Assembly (NCBI GenBank): GCA_016281495.1
Contig: JAEEIU010000009.1
Location: 1 to 34,094, forward strand
Length of the DNA: 34,094 nt
Origin: Treponema sp.
GTDB lineage: Bacteria > Spirochaetota > Spirochaetia > Treponematales > Treponemataceae
Direction: 5' to 3'
The position numbers were made by a program, and so were the translations under genes. The notes under the pieces are model-generated. The model had not been told where the DNA came from and did not search any database. It saw only the letters and a list, made by a program, of their open reading frames with translations. Positions 14,885-24,513 of this stretch are shown piece after piece. Within the stretch, counting starts at the first letter, position 1. The number at the start of each line of letters is the position of its first letter.

Positions 14885-16417
14885 ATGCATAAGAAAGTAG
14901 TATTTGCAGTTTTTGTACTCGCAATAGGTGCAATTGCCCTGATTTACATTCAGCACCGCTATTTCACTGCCCCGGAAGAAAAGGTAACGGCTTCCCGCGT
15001 TGTTGTTCCCAAAGTGAATGACGACCAGGAGCTTGATGACGAGCTTTTTGACGACGGTTCATCTGAGTATCTGGATCCGGACATGGTTTCCCTTGTTCCG
15101 CTTAATCCGGATGAAACCCTGCTTGCCACCGTGGACATGGATTTTGACGGTGACCTGAACAATGACCAGGTTAATGCCATACGCACAGAATCGAGCCCAT
15201 ACATCACGCTGATTGTCGGCCTCTTTAATCCGCTGAAGGGTGAATACGAACGTCTTGCATCGATTGCAACACCTATCCGTCAGATAAAGACTTTTTCCTA
15301 CACGGGAATCGACCTTACGGGTGACCACAGGACAGCCCTTGTGTATCAGGGATTTGTTGATACGGGAAACGAGGTTCTTCAGGCATTCTTCATAACACGA
15401 ACAGAAACCGCAGTGTCTGTAACCCAGATTGCAAACCTTGAGTGTGACGGTTCAATCTTCATACAGCAGACGGAACGATCTGACTCATACAACCTTTCGG
15501 GGGAAAACGGAGACAGCTATTCGATATGGATGCGTGCGGCAGATCCGGCACATCCAAATTCCACAGACCAGATTCAATCACGCTATGACTGGAACGAAGA
15601 ACTTGGACGTTATGAGCTTGCAGAACAAACCAGGGAAACCGGCGCAAACATTTCCGCAACTGACCTGGCAAAAATACAGGACGGCTCAAGGGATACTTTT
15701 GCAAAATTCCTGAACGGCTTGTGGTACAAGACAAACGAGCATTCAAAAGACCTTCATTACATTTTCTTTGACTGGGACAACAAGCAGATTACATTCCTCC
15801 TGAAAAATCAAGAGGAAGTTTTTGACTGGCAGAACAACCTCAACAGAAGAAACGGAGTCTACATCACGGCCACGAACCTTGAGATTCAAAACCTTCAGCG
15901 CAGGGTTGATGTCTCGCTAAGGACCTCTGATGAAGTCAGGGTTGTACTTCATGATGACTTAAGGATCCTTGTAACAGAAGAAGCAGAATGGAACGGTGAT
16001 TACAAGAAGATGAACGATGCCACCGCATACATCAAGTCACTGGAAAACAACGATTCCACATCAAAGCCATACGTACAGAATCTTGAATCCGGACCAAGCT
16101 GGAGGATGCCTGACGGAACCATAGTCATATTCGCCGACGGAACCTATACCGCAACAGGAGACACTGTAAATGACATGGGAAGCTATGTTGCGCTGGATTA
16201 TTCCGACGGAGCATACATACAATTCAGGTCGGCTACGGAAACTCCGATTTTCACAAAGACATACAGGATAAGCTACGGACAGGCACAGGACGGTTCAGAA
16301 AACAATTCTGAAGTTTTGCTGCAGCCATATGTACTAAGCCCGTCACAGAGTTTTGCCACGGAAGACCACATACTTATCCTTAACCGTCATTTTGTAGACC
16401 AAAACGAATTCCAATAA
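14885..16417 (+). CDS. Pallilysin (Tp0751)-related adhesin-like membrane protein
   Basis: This 510-residue protein has an N-terminal signal or anchor helix (residues 4-23). Region 84-95 (DMDFDGDLNNDQ) looks like a calcium-binding loop. Residues about 272-375 align with my memory of the T. pallidum adhesin Tp0751: FLNGLWYKTN, LHYIFFDWDNKQITF, NLEIQNLQRRVDVSL and the closing EEAEWNGDYKKM each have a counterpart. Tp0751 has a lipocalin-like fold and binds host laminin and fibrinogen. The HEXXH motif reported for Tp0751 is replaced here by a SDEVRVV stretch (348-354), so metalloprotease activity is not expected. A second, similar unit may follow at about 403-505. It starts three bases after galE and ends at a strong terminator. 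Confidence 0.7.
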   Translation: MHKKVVFAVFVLAIGAIALIYIQHRYFTAPEEKVTASRVVVPKVNDDQELDDELFDDGSSEYLDPDMVSLVPLNPDETLLATVDMDFDGDLNNDQVNAIRTESSPYITLIVGLFNPLKGEYERLASIATPIRQIKTFSYTGIDLTGDHRTALVYQGFVDTGNEVLQAFFITRTETAVSVTQIANLECDGSIFIQQTERSDSYNLSGENGDSYSIWMRAADPAHPNSTDQIQSRYDWNEELGRYELAEQTRETGANISATDLAKIQDGSRDTFAKFLNGLWYKTNEHSKDLHYIFFDWDNKQITFLLKNQEEVFDWQNNLNRRNGVYITATNLEIQNLQRRVDVSLRTSDEVRVVLHDDLRILVTEEAEWNGDYKKMNDATAYIKSLENNDSTSKPYVQNLESGPSWRMPDGTIVIFADGTYTATGDTVNDMGSYVALDYSDGAYIQFRSATETPIFTKTYRISYGQAQDGSENNSEVLLQPYVLSPSQSFATEDHILILNRHFVDQNEFQ

Positions 16418-16425
16418 AAAAAAAT

Positions 16426-16463
16426 CCCCCGAATGCACTCAACGTGAAATCCGGGGGTTTTGT
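16426..16463. terminator. Terminator between the convergent adhesin-like gene and argD
   Basis: CCCCCG (16426-16431) pairs with CGGGGG (16452-16457), followed by TTTTGTCTTTT on the plus strand and preceded by a run of As, which serves the minus strand. It can end both transcripts. Confidence 0.8.
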
Positions 16464-16480
16464 CTTTTCCTGACTATGCC

Positions 16481-17641
16481 TTATTTTGAAAGCACTTGAT
16501 GAAGTATCTCCAGTCCGGCCTTTATCTCTTTTTTGCTTATGTTAAGTGGCGGAACTATCCTCAAGACATCACTTCCTGCAGTAGCAAGCAAAAGTCCCGC
16601 ATCAAGACATGCAATCTCCAATGCAACAGGATCACCGTCCACCTGAACTCCCGTCATAAGGCCCAGTCCCCTCACGTCCTTTACATTCGGCAGGTTCCAG
16701 CTCTTTATCGTTGACCTGATTAACACACCTTTTTGTGTTACCTTGGCAAGGAAATCAGGACTCTTGAGTGTCTTGAGAACAACTCTGGCGGCCGCACATG
16801 CAAGTGGGTTTCCTCCAAATGTTGACTGATGGTCTCCAGCCTCATAAACACCAGCAGCCTTTCCCCTAAAGAGCATTGCACCCATCGGAACACCACCGGC
16901 TATTCCCTTGGCAAGAGTCACCACCTCCGGGTTGAACATAAGCTGCTCGCTTGCAAGAAGGCTTCCGGTTCTTCCCATGCCTGTCTGCACCTCGTCGGCG
17001 ATTACGATGGCACCAGCCCTCCGTGCGGCATCACTAGCCAGCTGAAGCCACTTTTTGTCAAGAAGGTTTACGCCACCCTCTCCCTGTACACATTCCACCA
17101 TAAAGGCGGCCGTAGTGTCATCAAATGCAGTTTGAATGGCATCCCAGTCATTGGCCTTTATTGTCTTGAATCCCTCTGGATATGGAGCGAAACATTCCGG
17201 ATGGAACCTTTCCTGTCCTGTTGCCTTGATTGTGGCTAGGGTCCTTCCGTGGAAAGACTGTTCCAACGTTACGATTGTCTTTCTTTTTTTACCGCCGTTC
17301 AGCTGACCGTATTTTCTTGCCAGCTTGATTGCGGCCTCGTTTGCCTCTGCACCACTGTTTCCAAAATAAACACCGTCAAAGCCCGTGGCATTTAAGAGCT
17401 CATTTGCATAAGCAACACCTGTGTCGCTCAGATAATAATTGCACACGTGGATTTCTTTGGAGGCCTGTTTTGAGACAGCCTTAACAAGGGGCTTGTATCC
17501 GTGTCCCAATGAATTGACGGCAATGCCCGCCAAAAAGTCAATGTATTTTTTTCCGTTTATGTCGGTAAGGGTTGAGCCCTTTCCGCTTTTGAGGGTCACG
17601 TCAAATGAACCGTAATTATTTACAACTATCTTGCTACCCAT
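16481..17641 (-). CDS. argD: Acetylornithine aminotransferase
   Basis: This 386-residue PLP enzyme transfers an amino group from glutamate to N-acetylglutamate semialdehyde in arginine synthesis. Family marks are NSGAEANE (95-102), SFHGRT (129-134), the cofactor aspartate D216 in IADEVQTGMGRTG, and the PLP lysine K245 in LAKGIAGGVPMGAM. Length is typical. ATG has AGGAGA upstream. It is last in the argJ-argB-argD operon, 51 bases after argB. Related ornithine or GABA aminotransferases share the motifs, but the neighbours settle the call. Confidence 0.94.
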   Translation of the reverse strand: MGSKIVVNNYGSFDVTLKSGKGSTLTDINGKKYIDFLAGIAVNSLGHGYKPLVKAVSKQASKEIHVCNYYLSDTGVAYANELLNATGFDGVYFGNSGAEANEAAIKLARKYGQLNGGKKRKTIVTLEQSFHGRTLATIKATGQERFHPECFAPYPEGFKTIKANDWDAIQTAFDDTTAAFMVECVQGEGGVNLLDKKWLQLASDAARRAGAIVIADEVQTGMGRTGSLLASEQLMFNPEVVTLAKGIAGGVPMGAMLFRGKAAGVYEAGDHQSTFGGNPLACAAARVVLKTLKSPDFLAKVTQKGVLIRSTIKSWNLPNVKDVRGLGLMTGVQVDGDPVALEIACLDAGLLLATAGSDVLRIVPPLNISKKEIKAGLEILHQVLSK

Positions 17642-17692
17642 AATAATTCTCCTATAAAAATCAGAAATCTGAATGTCAATAAAACATGATCA

Positions 17693-18589
17693 TCAGTATA
17701 TCATTGTACCTATTCCACGGTCACTGAACATCTCTATCAACAGTGAATGGGGCACACGTCCGTCGATAATATGCGTACGGGGAACACCTCCCTTACGTGC
17801 AAGCAGACAGCATTCAATTTTTGGAATCATGCCGCCGGCTATTGTTCCGTTTTCTATCATCTCCGGAATCTGAGACATACGGATACGCTGCAAAAGTGAA
17901 TGGGGATCGTTTACATCCTTGAGCACTCCAGGCACATTCGTAAGCTGAACGAATTTCTCCGCTCCAAGTGCGATTGCGATTTTTGCCGCCGCAGTATCAG
18001 CATTGATGTTGTATTTGCTGTAATCACCTGCCTCACCCAAAGCTACAGTGCTTACAACAGGAATGAATCCCTGCTTAAGCAGCGACTGGATTATCTCCGG
18101 GTTAACCTCGGTAACATCACCTACAAAACCAAGGTCCTCTCCATCCTTGTCTATTTTCCTTGCACGTAAAAGTCCTGCGTCAACTCCACTGAGTCCCACA
18201 GCCTTTCCGCCTTTTTGAAGCAGGAGGCCTACGATTTCCTTGTTCAGTTTGCCGGTAAGAACCATCTGGACAATCTCCATCACCTCTGCATCAGTATACC
18301 TTAGCCCGTTTACAAAATGGCTTTCCTTTCCGACGCGTTCAAGCATATTGTTGATTTCAGGTCCACCGCCATGTACAAGAACAACATTGATTCCAATTGT
18401 ACTCAAGAGGACAATGTCTTCCATCACGTCTGCCTTGAGTTCCTCGTTGAGCATTGCATTTCCGCCGTATTTTACGACAACAACCTTGCCGACCCAATGC
18501 CTGAAATACGGAAGTGCCTGAACCAGAACGTCAGACCACTTTGAGTTGTCAAGCCGCGGATCTTCTTCGTTTATTATTTCTTCACTCAT
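17693..18589 (-). CDS. argB: Acetylglutamate kinase
   Basis: This 298-residue cytoplasmic kinase phosphorylates N-acetylglutamate in the second step of arginine synthesis. [39 protein letters not shown] and [12 protein letters not shown] are the expected nucleotide- and substrate-binding blocks. ATG at 18587-18589 is used, with GAGG seven bases upstream; a TTG at 18601 in the same frame overlaps the argJ stop and is less likely. The gene starts eight bases after argJ. The N-terminal extension before KVVVVKYGG (about 30 residues) is as in arginine-sensitive kinases, so feedback inhibition is possible. Confidence 0.94.
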   Translation of the reverse strand: MSEEIINEEDPRLDNSKWSDVLVQALPYFRHWVGKVVVVKYGGNAMLNEELKADVMEDIVLLSTIGINVVLVHGGGPEINNMLERVGKESHFVNGLRYTDAEVMEIVQMVLTGKLNKEIVGLLLQKGGKAVGLSGVDAGLLRARKIDKDGEDLGFVGDVTEVNPEIIQSLLKQGFIPVVSTVALGEAGDYSKYNINADTAAAKIAIALGAEKFVQLTNVPGVLKDVNDPHSLLQRIRMSQIPEMIENGTIAGGMIPKIECCLLARKGGVPRTHIIDGRVPHSLLIEMFSDRGIGTMIY

Positions 18590-18597
18590 ATCAAACC

Positions 18598-19869
18598 TCA
18601 AGTCCTGTAATCGCCGTTAATCTTTACGTATTCGTAGGTAAGGTCACATCCCCAGGCAGTTCCAGAGGCTGTACCATCACCACATACAACATCGACAATT
18701 ATTTCATCCTCATTCAGAACTTCAAGAGCCTTTTCTTCATCAAAGACAAGCGGGACACCTTTTTCAAAAACCATCACGCTTTTTTCCTTGCCGTCATTCA
18801 CGCCGATTATGTCGGTGGCTCCATGCCTTTGGGCACCCTCATGGCTCCTGTATGAAATAGTCACCTTGTCAGGATCAAAATCCGCACCCGAATATCCCAT
18901 TGCGCACAGGAAACGTCCGAAGTTTGCATCCTTTCCAAAAATGGCAGCCTTTACCAGGCTTGATGAAATGAGGCTCTTTGCAAGCACGCGTGCTGTTTCC
19001 TCATCCTTTGCACCGCTGACCCTGCATTCAATCAAACGTGTGGCACCCTCACCGTCTCCGGCAATCTTCATCGCCATCTGTGTGTTAAGGGCATTGAACG
19101 CCTCCATGAACGCGTCAAAATCAGCACCTTCCGCGACAATCTCCGCATTTCCCGCCATACCGTTGGCAAGAACCGTAAGGGTGTCGTTTGTGGATGTATC
19201 CCCGTCTACAGAAACACAGTTGTATGTTTTCTGAACGGACATGTTCAGTGCCTTCTGGAGCATTTGGGCGCTTATGGCACAGTCTGTCGTAATGAAGGCA
19301 AGCATCGTGCCCATGTTGATGTGGATCATTCCGCTTCCCTTGCACATTGCACCGATATGAACGGTTTTTCCGCCAATCTGGGTTTCCACCGCACATTCCT
19401 TGTAATGGGTGTCGGTAGTCATGATTGCAACACGGGCTTCCTTGTGGCCTTCCTTGCTCAGAGAATCCTTAAGTTCCTTGATATGGGCCTCAATTTTTTC
19501 TACAGGCAGCTGAAGACCTATGACTCCAGTTGAACATACAACGACATCATCAGCATTTATACCGAGTGCATCGGCAGCGGCCTTTGCCATGCGCATTGCA
19601 TTTTCCGCACCCTGCTGGCCCGTACATGCATTGGCGTTACCGCTGTTGGCAATTGCAGCCTGCATTACACCGTTTGCAATGTTACGGCGGGTAAGCTTGA
19701 CACATTCTGCCTTAACCCGGTTTTGAGTGAAAACCCCGGCAGCAGCACAGGGTTTTTCGCTAAAGATAAGTGCCGTATCATTCTTGGTCCGGCCTTTTTT
19801 GATTCCGCAACAAATTCCACTTGCGGTAAATCCCTGAGGAGCTGTAACTCCGCCATCAATAAACTGCAT
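18598..19869 (-). CDS. argJ: Bifunctional glutamate N-acetyltransferase/ornithine acetyltransferase
   Basis: This 423-residue enzyme recycles the acetyl group from acetylornithine to glutamate and can also use acetyl-Co[12 protein letters not shown] (75-85), [17 protein letters not shown] (176-192) and the C-terminal [19 protein letters not shown] are diagnostic. The protein is made as one chain that cuts itself before the nucleophilic threonine, here T188. The usual MATML is MGTML in this protein, a mild change at the residue before the cut. ATG has AGGAG upstream. It is first in argJ-argB-argD. argC is not in the window and must be elsewhere. Confidence 0.95.
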   Translation of the reverse strand: MQFIDGGVTAPQGFTASGICCGIKKGRTKNDTALIFSEKPCAAAGVFTQNRVKAECVKLTRRNIANGVMQAAIANSGNANACTGQQGAENAMRMAKAAADALGINADDVVVCSTGVIGLQLPVEKIEAHIKELKDSLSKEGHKEARVAIMTTDTHYKECAVETQIGGKTVHIGAMCKGSGMIHINMGTMLAFITTDCAISAQMLQKALNMSVQKTYNCVSVDGDTSTNDTLTVLANGMAGNAEIVAEGADFDAFMEAFNALNTQMAMKIAGDGEGATRLIECRVSGAKDEETARVLAKSLISSSLVKAAIFGKDANFGRFLCAMGYSGADFDPDKVTISYRSHEGAQRHGATDIIGVNDGKEKSVMVFEKGVPLVFDEEKALEVLNEDEIIVDVVCGDGTASGTAWGCDLTYEYVKINGDYRT

Positions 19870-19895
19870 TTTTATGCACTCCTTAAAAGTATTTT

Positions 19896-19930
19896 TGTAT
19901 AATTATAGTAATTTTATACAATTTTATCAA
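19896..19930 (-). promoter_or_regulatory. argJBD promoter with overlapping palindromic operator candidate
   Basis: On the minus strand TTGATA (19925-19930), a 17-base spacer and a perfect TATAAT (19902-19907) form a strong promoter. A 25-base near-palindrome, 19896-19920, with TGTATAA/TTATACA ends, covers the -10. Its AT-rich character and location fit an ArgR-type operator, but it is not an exact ARG box. Confidence 0.65.
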
Positions 19931-19981
19931 TATGAACATGAAAAAAATTGCATTTTTTTTAGCTTTTTTTAAGAAAAGCGT

Positions 19982-20010
19982 TTGACAATAATTCTGTAAT
20001 AATTTACTAT
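19982..20010 (+). promoter_or_regulatory. rny promoter
   Basis: A perfect TTGACA (19982-19987) is followed after 17 bases by TACTAT (20005-20010). The rny ATG lies 36 bases downstream with GGAG before it. It is divergent from the arg promoter, about 50 bases away. Confidence 0.65.
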
Positions 20011-20046
20011 GTAATTGAATAATTCTACAATAATGGAGAACAAAAA

Positions 20047-21579
20047 ATGCCACAATTAGTTTTGTACATTGTTCTTCCCATTGCCGGAATTGTTCTTGGA
20101 TGGACTATTCGCTGGGTTTATGCCAGATTTCAACTTTCCGCCTCGGAACAAAAGGCCGAGCGTGTTAAACAGGATGCCATAAAGGAAGCAGAGGCACTTA
20201 AAAAAGAGGCTCAGCTTCAAGCAAAAGAACAACTCATTCAGGACCGAAACCAGCAGGAACGGGAGAACCGCGAACGCCGCAAAGAATTACAGGCTTATGA
20301 AAACCGTGTAAGCAAAAAAGAAGAGATTCTTGAACAAAGAAGCCAGGAAATGGACAAAAAGGACAAGGATTTCCAAGCCCGCCTTACACAAATGGATCAT
20401 CGGGAAAATGAACTGAACGAAAAGGAAGAGACCCTCCGCCACGAGCTTGAACGCATTTCAGGACTCACACAGGCAGAGGCAAAAGCCCTTATCATTCAAA
20501 ACCTTGAGAACGATGCACGTCATGACGCACAGGCTCTCCTGAACAAAATTGACCAGGAAGCACAGCTCACAGCCGAGAAAAAGGCCCAGGAGATTCTGGT
20601 TACAACGATTCAGAGGCTTGCAACAGAGACCACAAGCGAAATCTCCGTGGCAACAGTATCCCTTCCAAGCGATGAGATGAAGGGACGCATCATCGGACGT
20701 GAGGGACGCAACATCCGCGCACTTGAAACCCTCACCGGTGTTGACATCATCATTGATGATACCCCTGAGGCTGTCGTCATCAGCTGCTTTGACCCGGTTC
20801 GCAAGGAAATTGCACGTGAGGCACTGGAACGCCTGATTACAGACGGACGCATTCACCCCGCAAGAATCGAGGAAGTCGTACAGAAAGTCACACGCGAGAT
20901 TCAGCAGAAGATTTATGAGGAAGGCGAAAAAGTACTCTTTGATCTTGGAATCCACAACATGGGTCAGGACGGAGTACGTGCACTTGGACGCCTACACTTC
21001 CGCACAAGCTACGGTCAGAACGTACTTGTCCACTCAAAGGAAGTTGCAGAACTTGCAAGCATGATTGCCGCCGAAGTTGGAGCAAACAGGGACCTTGCAA
21101 AGAGAGCTGCCCTCCTGCATGACATCGGTAAGGGTGCCGAGACAGACAGTGACCAGAACCACGCAGAAGTCGGTGCCGAGATGGTACGCAAGATGGGAGA
21201 AGATCCGCGCGTTGTTAACGCAGTTGCAGCCCACCACAATGACTGTGAGCCAGAGACTGTAGAAGCAATCATCGTACAGATAGCAGATGCCATCAGTGCC
21301 GCAAGACCTGGTGCCAGACGTGAGACCGTTGACAATTACGTTAAGCGTCTTGAGAACCTTGAGGAAATTGCCAAGAAATTCAATGGAGTTGAACAGGCAT
21401 ACGCAATTCAGGCTGGTCGTGAACTCAGGATTCTTGTCAACAACGAGAAGATTCCGGATGATCAGGTCAAGGAACTTGCAAAGGATATTGCAAAACAAAT
21501 CGAAAATGACCTTCGTTATCCGGGCCGCATAAAGATAACAATGATCAGAGAGACACGTATCATCGAATACGCTCGTTAA
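20047..21579 (+). CDS. rny: Ribonuclease Y
   Basis: This 510-residue membrane-anchored endoribonuclease starts mRNA decay. A membrane helix (about 4-23) is followed by a long charged coiled coil (about 35-190, rich in KKEAQLQAKEQ-type heptads), a KH RNA-binding domain (about 200-265, with GRIIGREGRNI at 213-223) and an HD phosphohydrolase domain (about 325-420, with the metal-binding pair H358-D359 in LLHDIGKG). Length and order match RNase Y exactly. ATG has GGAG nine bases upstream. It appears monocistronic, from its own promoter to the terminator at 21593-21623. Confidence 0.96.
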   Translation: MPQLVLYIVLPIAGIVLGWTIRWVYARFQLSASEQKAERVKQDAIKEAEALKKEAQLQAKEQLIQDRNQQERENRERRKELQAYENRVSKKEEILEQRSQEMDKKDKDFQARLTQMDHRENELNEKEETLRHELERISGLTQAEAKALIIQNLENDARHDAQALLNKIDQEAQLTAEKKAQEILVTTIQRLATETTSEISVATVSLPSDEMKGRIIGREGRNIRALETLTGVDIIIDDTPEAVVISCFDPVRKEIAREALERLITDGRIHPARIEEVVQKVTREIQQKIYEEGEKVLFDLGIHNMGQDGVRALGRLHFRTSYGQNVLVHSKEVAELASMIAAEVGANRDLAKRAALLHDIGKGAETDSDQNHAEVGAEMVRKMGEDPRVVNAVAAHHNDCEPETVEAIIVQIADAISAARPGARRETVDNYVKRLENLEEIAKKFNGVEQAYAIQAGRELRILVNNEKIPDDQVKELAKDIAKQIENDLRYPGRIKITMIRETRIIEYAR

Positions 21580-21592
21580 TCAGTTCATAAGA

Positions 21593-21623
21593 AAGGGGCA
21601 GAAAACCTGCCCCTTATTTTTTT
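21593..21623. terminator. rny terminator
   Basis: AAGGGGCAG (21593-21601) pairs with CTGCCCCTT (21607-21615) over a five-base loop, followed by seven Ts. The last bases overlap the stop codon of the convergent gene at 21622. Confidence 0.88.
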
Positions 21624-22734
21624 AGTTTTGACTTCCTGGAGTCTGTTCTTTTGTCTTGCTTACCTCATACCACATGCTTGCCTTAGCCGGATGATCATCA
21701 CCCTTCAAAGCCCTTACATTTTTCCTGTTGAGCGAATGTGCATCCTTGTCTATGCTTGATCCGTCCACAGCAGATTCAATAGTACATGACGGGTTTCCGT
21801 TACTGTCAAGCCATAAACCGCTCTGTTCAACCAAAGCCGCCGCCTCAAGAAGTGATTCTGGAATTTTTTCCGGATTCTTCTTTTTGTCGATTACCAAAAG
21901 CGCATCGTAAATCTCTCCGGTATTTGCATTCTGAAGATAAATTACGTCGCTTCCGATTCCCAGAAAACGCTTGTCCTTGTCTCCCCTTGGGGCAAACAGA
22001 TCCCTGGCAGTATTGCTGCAATCAGGAGCAGTGGCAAGTGAAAGCTTTGTTCCAGTTTCATCCACGCTGCCATCACAATCATTCCTCAAATGAACGACAA
22101 TGTATTCACCAGCCTTTACCTCAATCGCGGGAAACTCATAACAGTTCTCAATTCCGTTTGCACCACTCACCAGGGCAAGACCTGAAGTATTCCCTGAAGT
22201 GACCGCATAGAATTCCACGAACTCAGGACCTTTCATGCCGGATTTTTTCTTCATCCTAAGCTCAGACATGACCAAAGCCGGTATCCTGTCGTTAAAGCCC
22301 TTGAATTCAACCTGCACTGTAAGCGTATTACCTGATTCATCCTCAAGCTCTGCATCCAGGACATACTTTTTCCCTATCTCGCTTTTTTCCTCCATTACAA
22401 AATCAACCTTACAGCCTTCTTCATCTGTAGAAGAAGAAACGGGAACAGCATTCTCCCTGACAGGACTGTTTTCCCCTCCCCCTTTCTCTGACACACAGGC
22501 AAGATTCACATGCACAGGCTTGGAAAAATCCATAGAGATTGAATGCGGATCTGTAACCTGGACATTGACAATCTCCGGAACAGAAAAATCACCCTGCAAA
22601 AAATCAATTCCATCCACCGAGGAACGGCATCCAAACGGCAGCATGGACATCACGACAGCAAGAACCAGAATTATCGCCGGCAACATGGTTCTGGACATAA
22701 AGCCAATCACTTTTTCATTCTTTTTTGATTTCAA
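21622..22734 (-). CDS. Lipoprotein with Ig-like and lamin-tail-like domains
   Basis: This 370-residue protein has a long signal region (helix about 14-35) ending LPFGC, a relaxed spirochaetal lipobox, so it is probably lipid-anchored. Residues about 50-150 look like a bacterial Ig-like module (SVPEIVNVQVTDPHSISMDF) and about 152-300 resemble a lamin-tail domain (ALVMSELRMKKK, GPEFVEFYAVTSG, FPAIEVKAGEYIVVHLR). Lamin-tail domains occur in exported bacterial proteins and may bind nucleic acid or ligands; the role here is unknown. The start is TTG at 22732-22734 with AGGAGG six bases upstream. Confidence 0.7.
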   Translation of the reverse strand: MKSKKNEKVIGFMSRTMLPAIILVLAVVMSMLPFGCRSSVDGIDFLQGDFSVPEIVNVQVTDPHSISMDFSKPVHVNLACVSEKGGGENSPVRENAVPVSSSTDEEGCKVDFVMEEKSEIGKKYVLDAELEDESGNTLTVQVEFKGFNDRIPALVMSELRMKKKSGMKGPEFVEFYAVTSGNTSGLALVSGANGIENCYEFPAIEVKAGEYIVVHLRNDCDGSVDETGTKLSLATAPDCSNTARDLFAPRGDKDKRFLGIGSDVIYLQNANTGEIYDALLVIDKKKNPEKIPESLLEAAALVEQSGLWLDSNGNPSCTIESAVDGSSIDKDAHSLNRKNVRALKGDDHPAKASMWYEVSKTKEQTPGSQN

Positions 22735-22820
22735 TTGTACCTCCTGGGTATTACTTTCCCCTGAAATATAATTAGCATCAAAAGTGAGGTTTTTAACAAA
22801 AAAATGAGAAAAAATTTATG

Positions 22821-22858
22821 AAAAAATAAAAAACTCCCCGCAACACACAAACGGGGAG
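22821..22858 (-). terminator. Terminator of the DUF2259 gene
   Basis: On the minus strand CTCCCCG (22852-22858) pairs with CGGGGAG (22834-22840), followed by a T-rich run (22821-22833). It lies 26 bases after the gene's stop codon. Confidence 0.85.
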
Positions 22859-22883
22859 CCAAGGAGGATAATGTAAAGAATAC

Positions 22884-23597
22884 TTATAGCCTTACGGTTT
22901 CGACCATATAGCGTATTGAAGTACCAGTATCATCAATCAAAGTCTTTTCAACTATGAATACTATGCTTTTTCCGCTGTCATCAGTGAATATCCTGTCTAT
23001 CCTGTAGCCTGATATTCCCTTGCGGACAAGATCCGGAGTTCCGACCTTTTTGGAAAGAAGAAGGTTACCCTCTGAATCTTTTTTCTCCATGTTGATGTAA
23101 AACTTTGACTGAACATTCTTGCCACTGCCTGTAACAGTCGGCACCAGCTGAATGTGATAGAAATATGACATTTCCTCTGTTGAGGAATTAAAATCCTTGA
23201 ATACGATTTCGTCGGTTGATTTCTTGAATTCGGCATCCCGGACATAAAGAAGGTTTTTTGCCTCAACTGCCTTGCACTCATACTTCTTGAGTGACCATGC
23301 GGCCTTTGCATTCAATTCTGTAAAAGCCTGTTTTCCTGACTTGTTGTTTGTGGCAGCGCTTGGTTTTGTGCGGAAGACACCTCCAGACACATAATCATTG
23401 GCGGCAACATCTACCGTATATATTTCAGCCCATGCCTCATAGCGGACATCAGTCCTGCCGTATTGAGCAAAAACATAAGTTTTTCCGTCCTTGGAGAATC
23501 CGATATCATGGAAAACAGCCGCATCACCAGCAAAAACATGCAATGAAGAGACAAATAAAATTGTAAAGAAAGCTAGTTTTGCATGAATTCTTTTCAT
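22884..23597 (-). CDS. DUF2259-type predicted secreted protein
   Basis: This 237-residue protein starts MKRIHAKLAFFTILFVSSLH with signal cleavage near VFAGD. The mature part opens with DIGFSKDGKTYVFAQYGRTD, has a repeated beta-rich pattern and ends with IDRIFTDDSGKSIVFIVEKT, features I associate with the DUF2259 family known mostly from spirochaetes. No catalytic role is known. ATG at 23595-23597 is chosen; GGAGGG lies only about three bases before it, a short spacing. It is divergent from the membrane-protein gene at 23694. Confidence 0.75.
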   Translation of the reverse strand: MKRIHAKLAFFTILFVSSLHVFAGDAAVFHDIGFSKDGKTYVFAQYGRTDVRYEAWAEIYTVDVAANDYVSGGVFRTKPSAATNNKSGKQAFTELNAKAAWSLKKYECKAVEAKNLLYVRDAEFKKSTDEIVFKDFNSSTEEMSYFYHIQLVPTVTGSGKNVQSKFYINMEKKDSEGNLLLSKKVGTPDLVRKGISGYRIDRIFTDDSGKSIVFIVEKTLIDDTGTSIRYMVETVRL

Positions 23598-23657
23598 ATT
23601 CCCTCCCAAAACAAGATTCTGACTCTCTTTTGATTATCGGATATGCAAAAAGTGTAC

Positions 23658-23686
23658 TTTACAAAAATTTAGGCTTAGGGTATTCT
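23658..23686 (+). promoter_or_regulatory. Promoter placed for a leaderless membrane-protein transcript
   Basis: TTTACA (23658-23663) is followed after 17 bases by TATTCT (23681-23686), which is seven bases before the ATG at 23694. No Shine-Dalgarno sequence fits in that gap, so transcription probably begins at the start codon. Confidence 0.55.
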
Positions 23687-23693
23687 AATTATC

Positions 23694-24509
23694 ATGACAC
23701 TTAAGACCCGAAACATTATTTTCATGATATTCTTCCTGTTCTCTATAGTTTTTGGACTGCTCTGTACGGCCTTTTTCATTATTTCAACAGTAACAGGCCA
23801 CATCGACATGAATCTTGATGTACAGAGGGAAGTGAACATCCTTTTCTCCATTTTCCCCTATCATTTCTGGGGAACTGTGGCATCCATCTTCGCCTTTACG
23901 CTTTATCTCCCGGTGACCATGGGATTCCTCTATTTTGGATTTGAGAAAACAAGGTCGCAGGAAATCATATTCTTCTTTGCATTTCTTGTGGGATGCCTTC
24001 TTGAGCAGCTTAGGCTCTTTTTCCCCCTGCATGGAATGTGGAAGACATCTTCTGTAACACTTATTTATTTCGGAAGGATAATCGTCATGGGAAGGTCAAT
24101 GGCATTCATCAGCCCACTGTTCCTTGCCCTTTTTTCCGGCCCACAGCACCGCATGGACATGGAAAGGAATGTACTTATCCTTGTTCTGGTTTCTGCCGTA
24201 ATAGGATATTTTTACCCCCTGGACACGATGATCACAACAAGCAACTTTATGATAAAGCTGGGCTATTCAAACATGTTCAGGATATGCCGCATATGCATAG
24301 TGACGCTGGCAATAATCACCCTTTTTGTGAACAATTATTCTGCAGATGAAAAAGGACTCAAGGAAAGCGTCGGTTTCCTGCTTCTATTCATAGGCTATTT
24401 GATTTTAACTGAATGTGACTCATATGTGCCGGCATGTGCGGGAACCGTAATCCTAATCACAGGAACAATCTTATACCTTAAGCCGCTTCATTCAAGGATG
24501 TGGAGCTGA
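23694..24509 (+). CDS. Polytopic membrane protein of unknown function
   Basis: This 271-residue protein has about eight hydrophobic helices (for example FLFSIVFGLLCTAFFIIST, IFFFAFLVGCLLEQL, VLILVLVSAVIGYFY, VILITGTILYL). Charged motifs between helices include FEKTRSQE, LEQLRLFFPLHGMW and PQHRMDMERN. It is an inner-membrane protein, and I recognise no transporter or enzyme motif. It lacks a ribosome site and has a -10 box seven bases before its ATG. It ends four bases from the convergent kinase-like gene with no terminator, so the two transcripts must overlap at their 3' ends. Confidence 0.72.
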   Translation: MTLKTRNIIFMIFFLFSIVFGLLCTAFFIISTVTGHIDMNLDVQREVNILFSIFPYHFWGTVASIFAFTLYLPVTMGFLYFGFEKTRSQEIIFFFAFLVGCLLEQLRLFFPLHGMWKTSSVTLIYFGRIIVMGRSMAFISPLFLALFSGPQHRMDMERNVLILVLVSAVIGYFYPLDTMITTSNFMIKLGYSNMFRICRICIVTLAIITLFVNNYSADEKGLKESVGFLLLFIGYLILTECDSYVPACAGTVILITGTILYLKPLHSRMWS

Positions 24510-24513
24510 ATTT

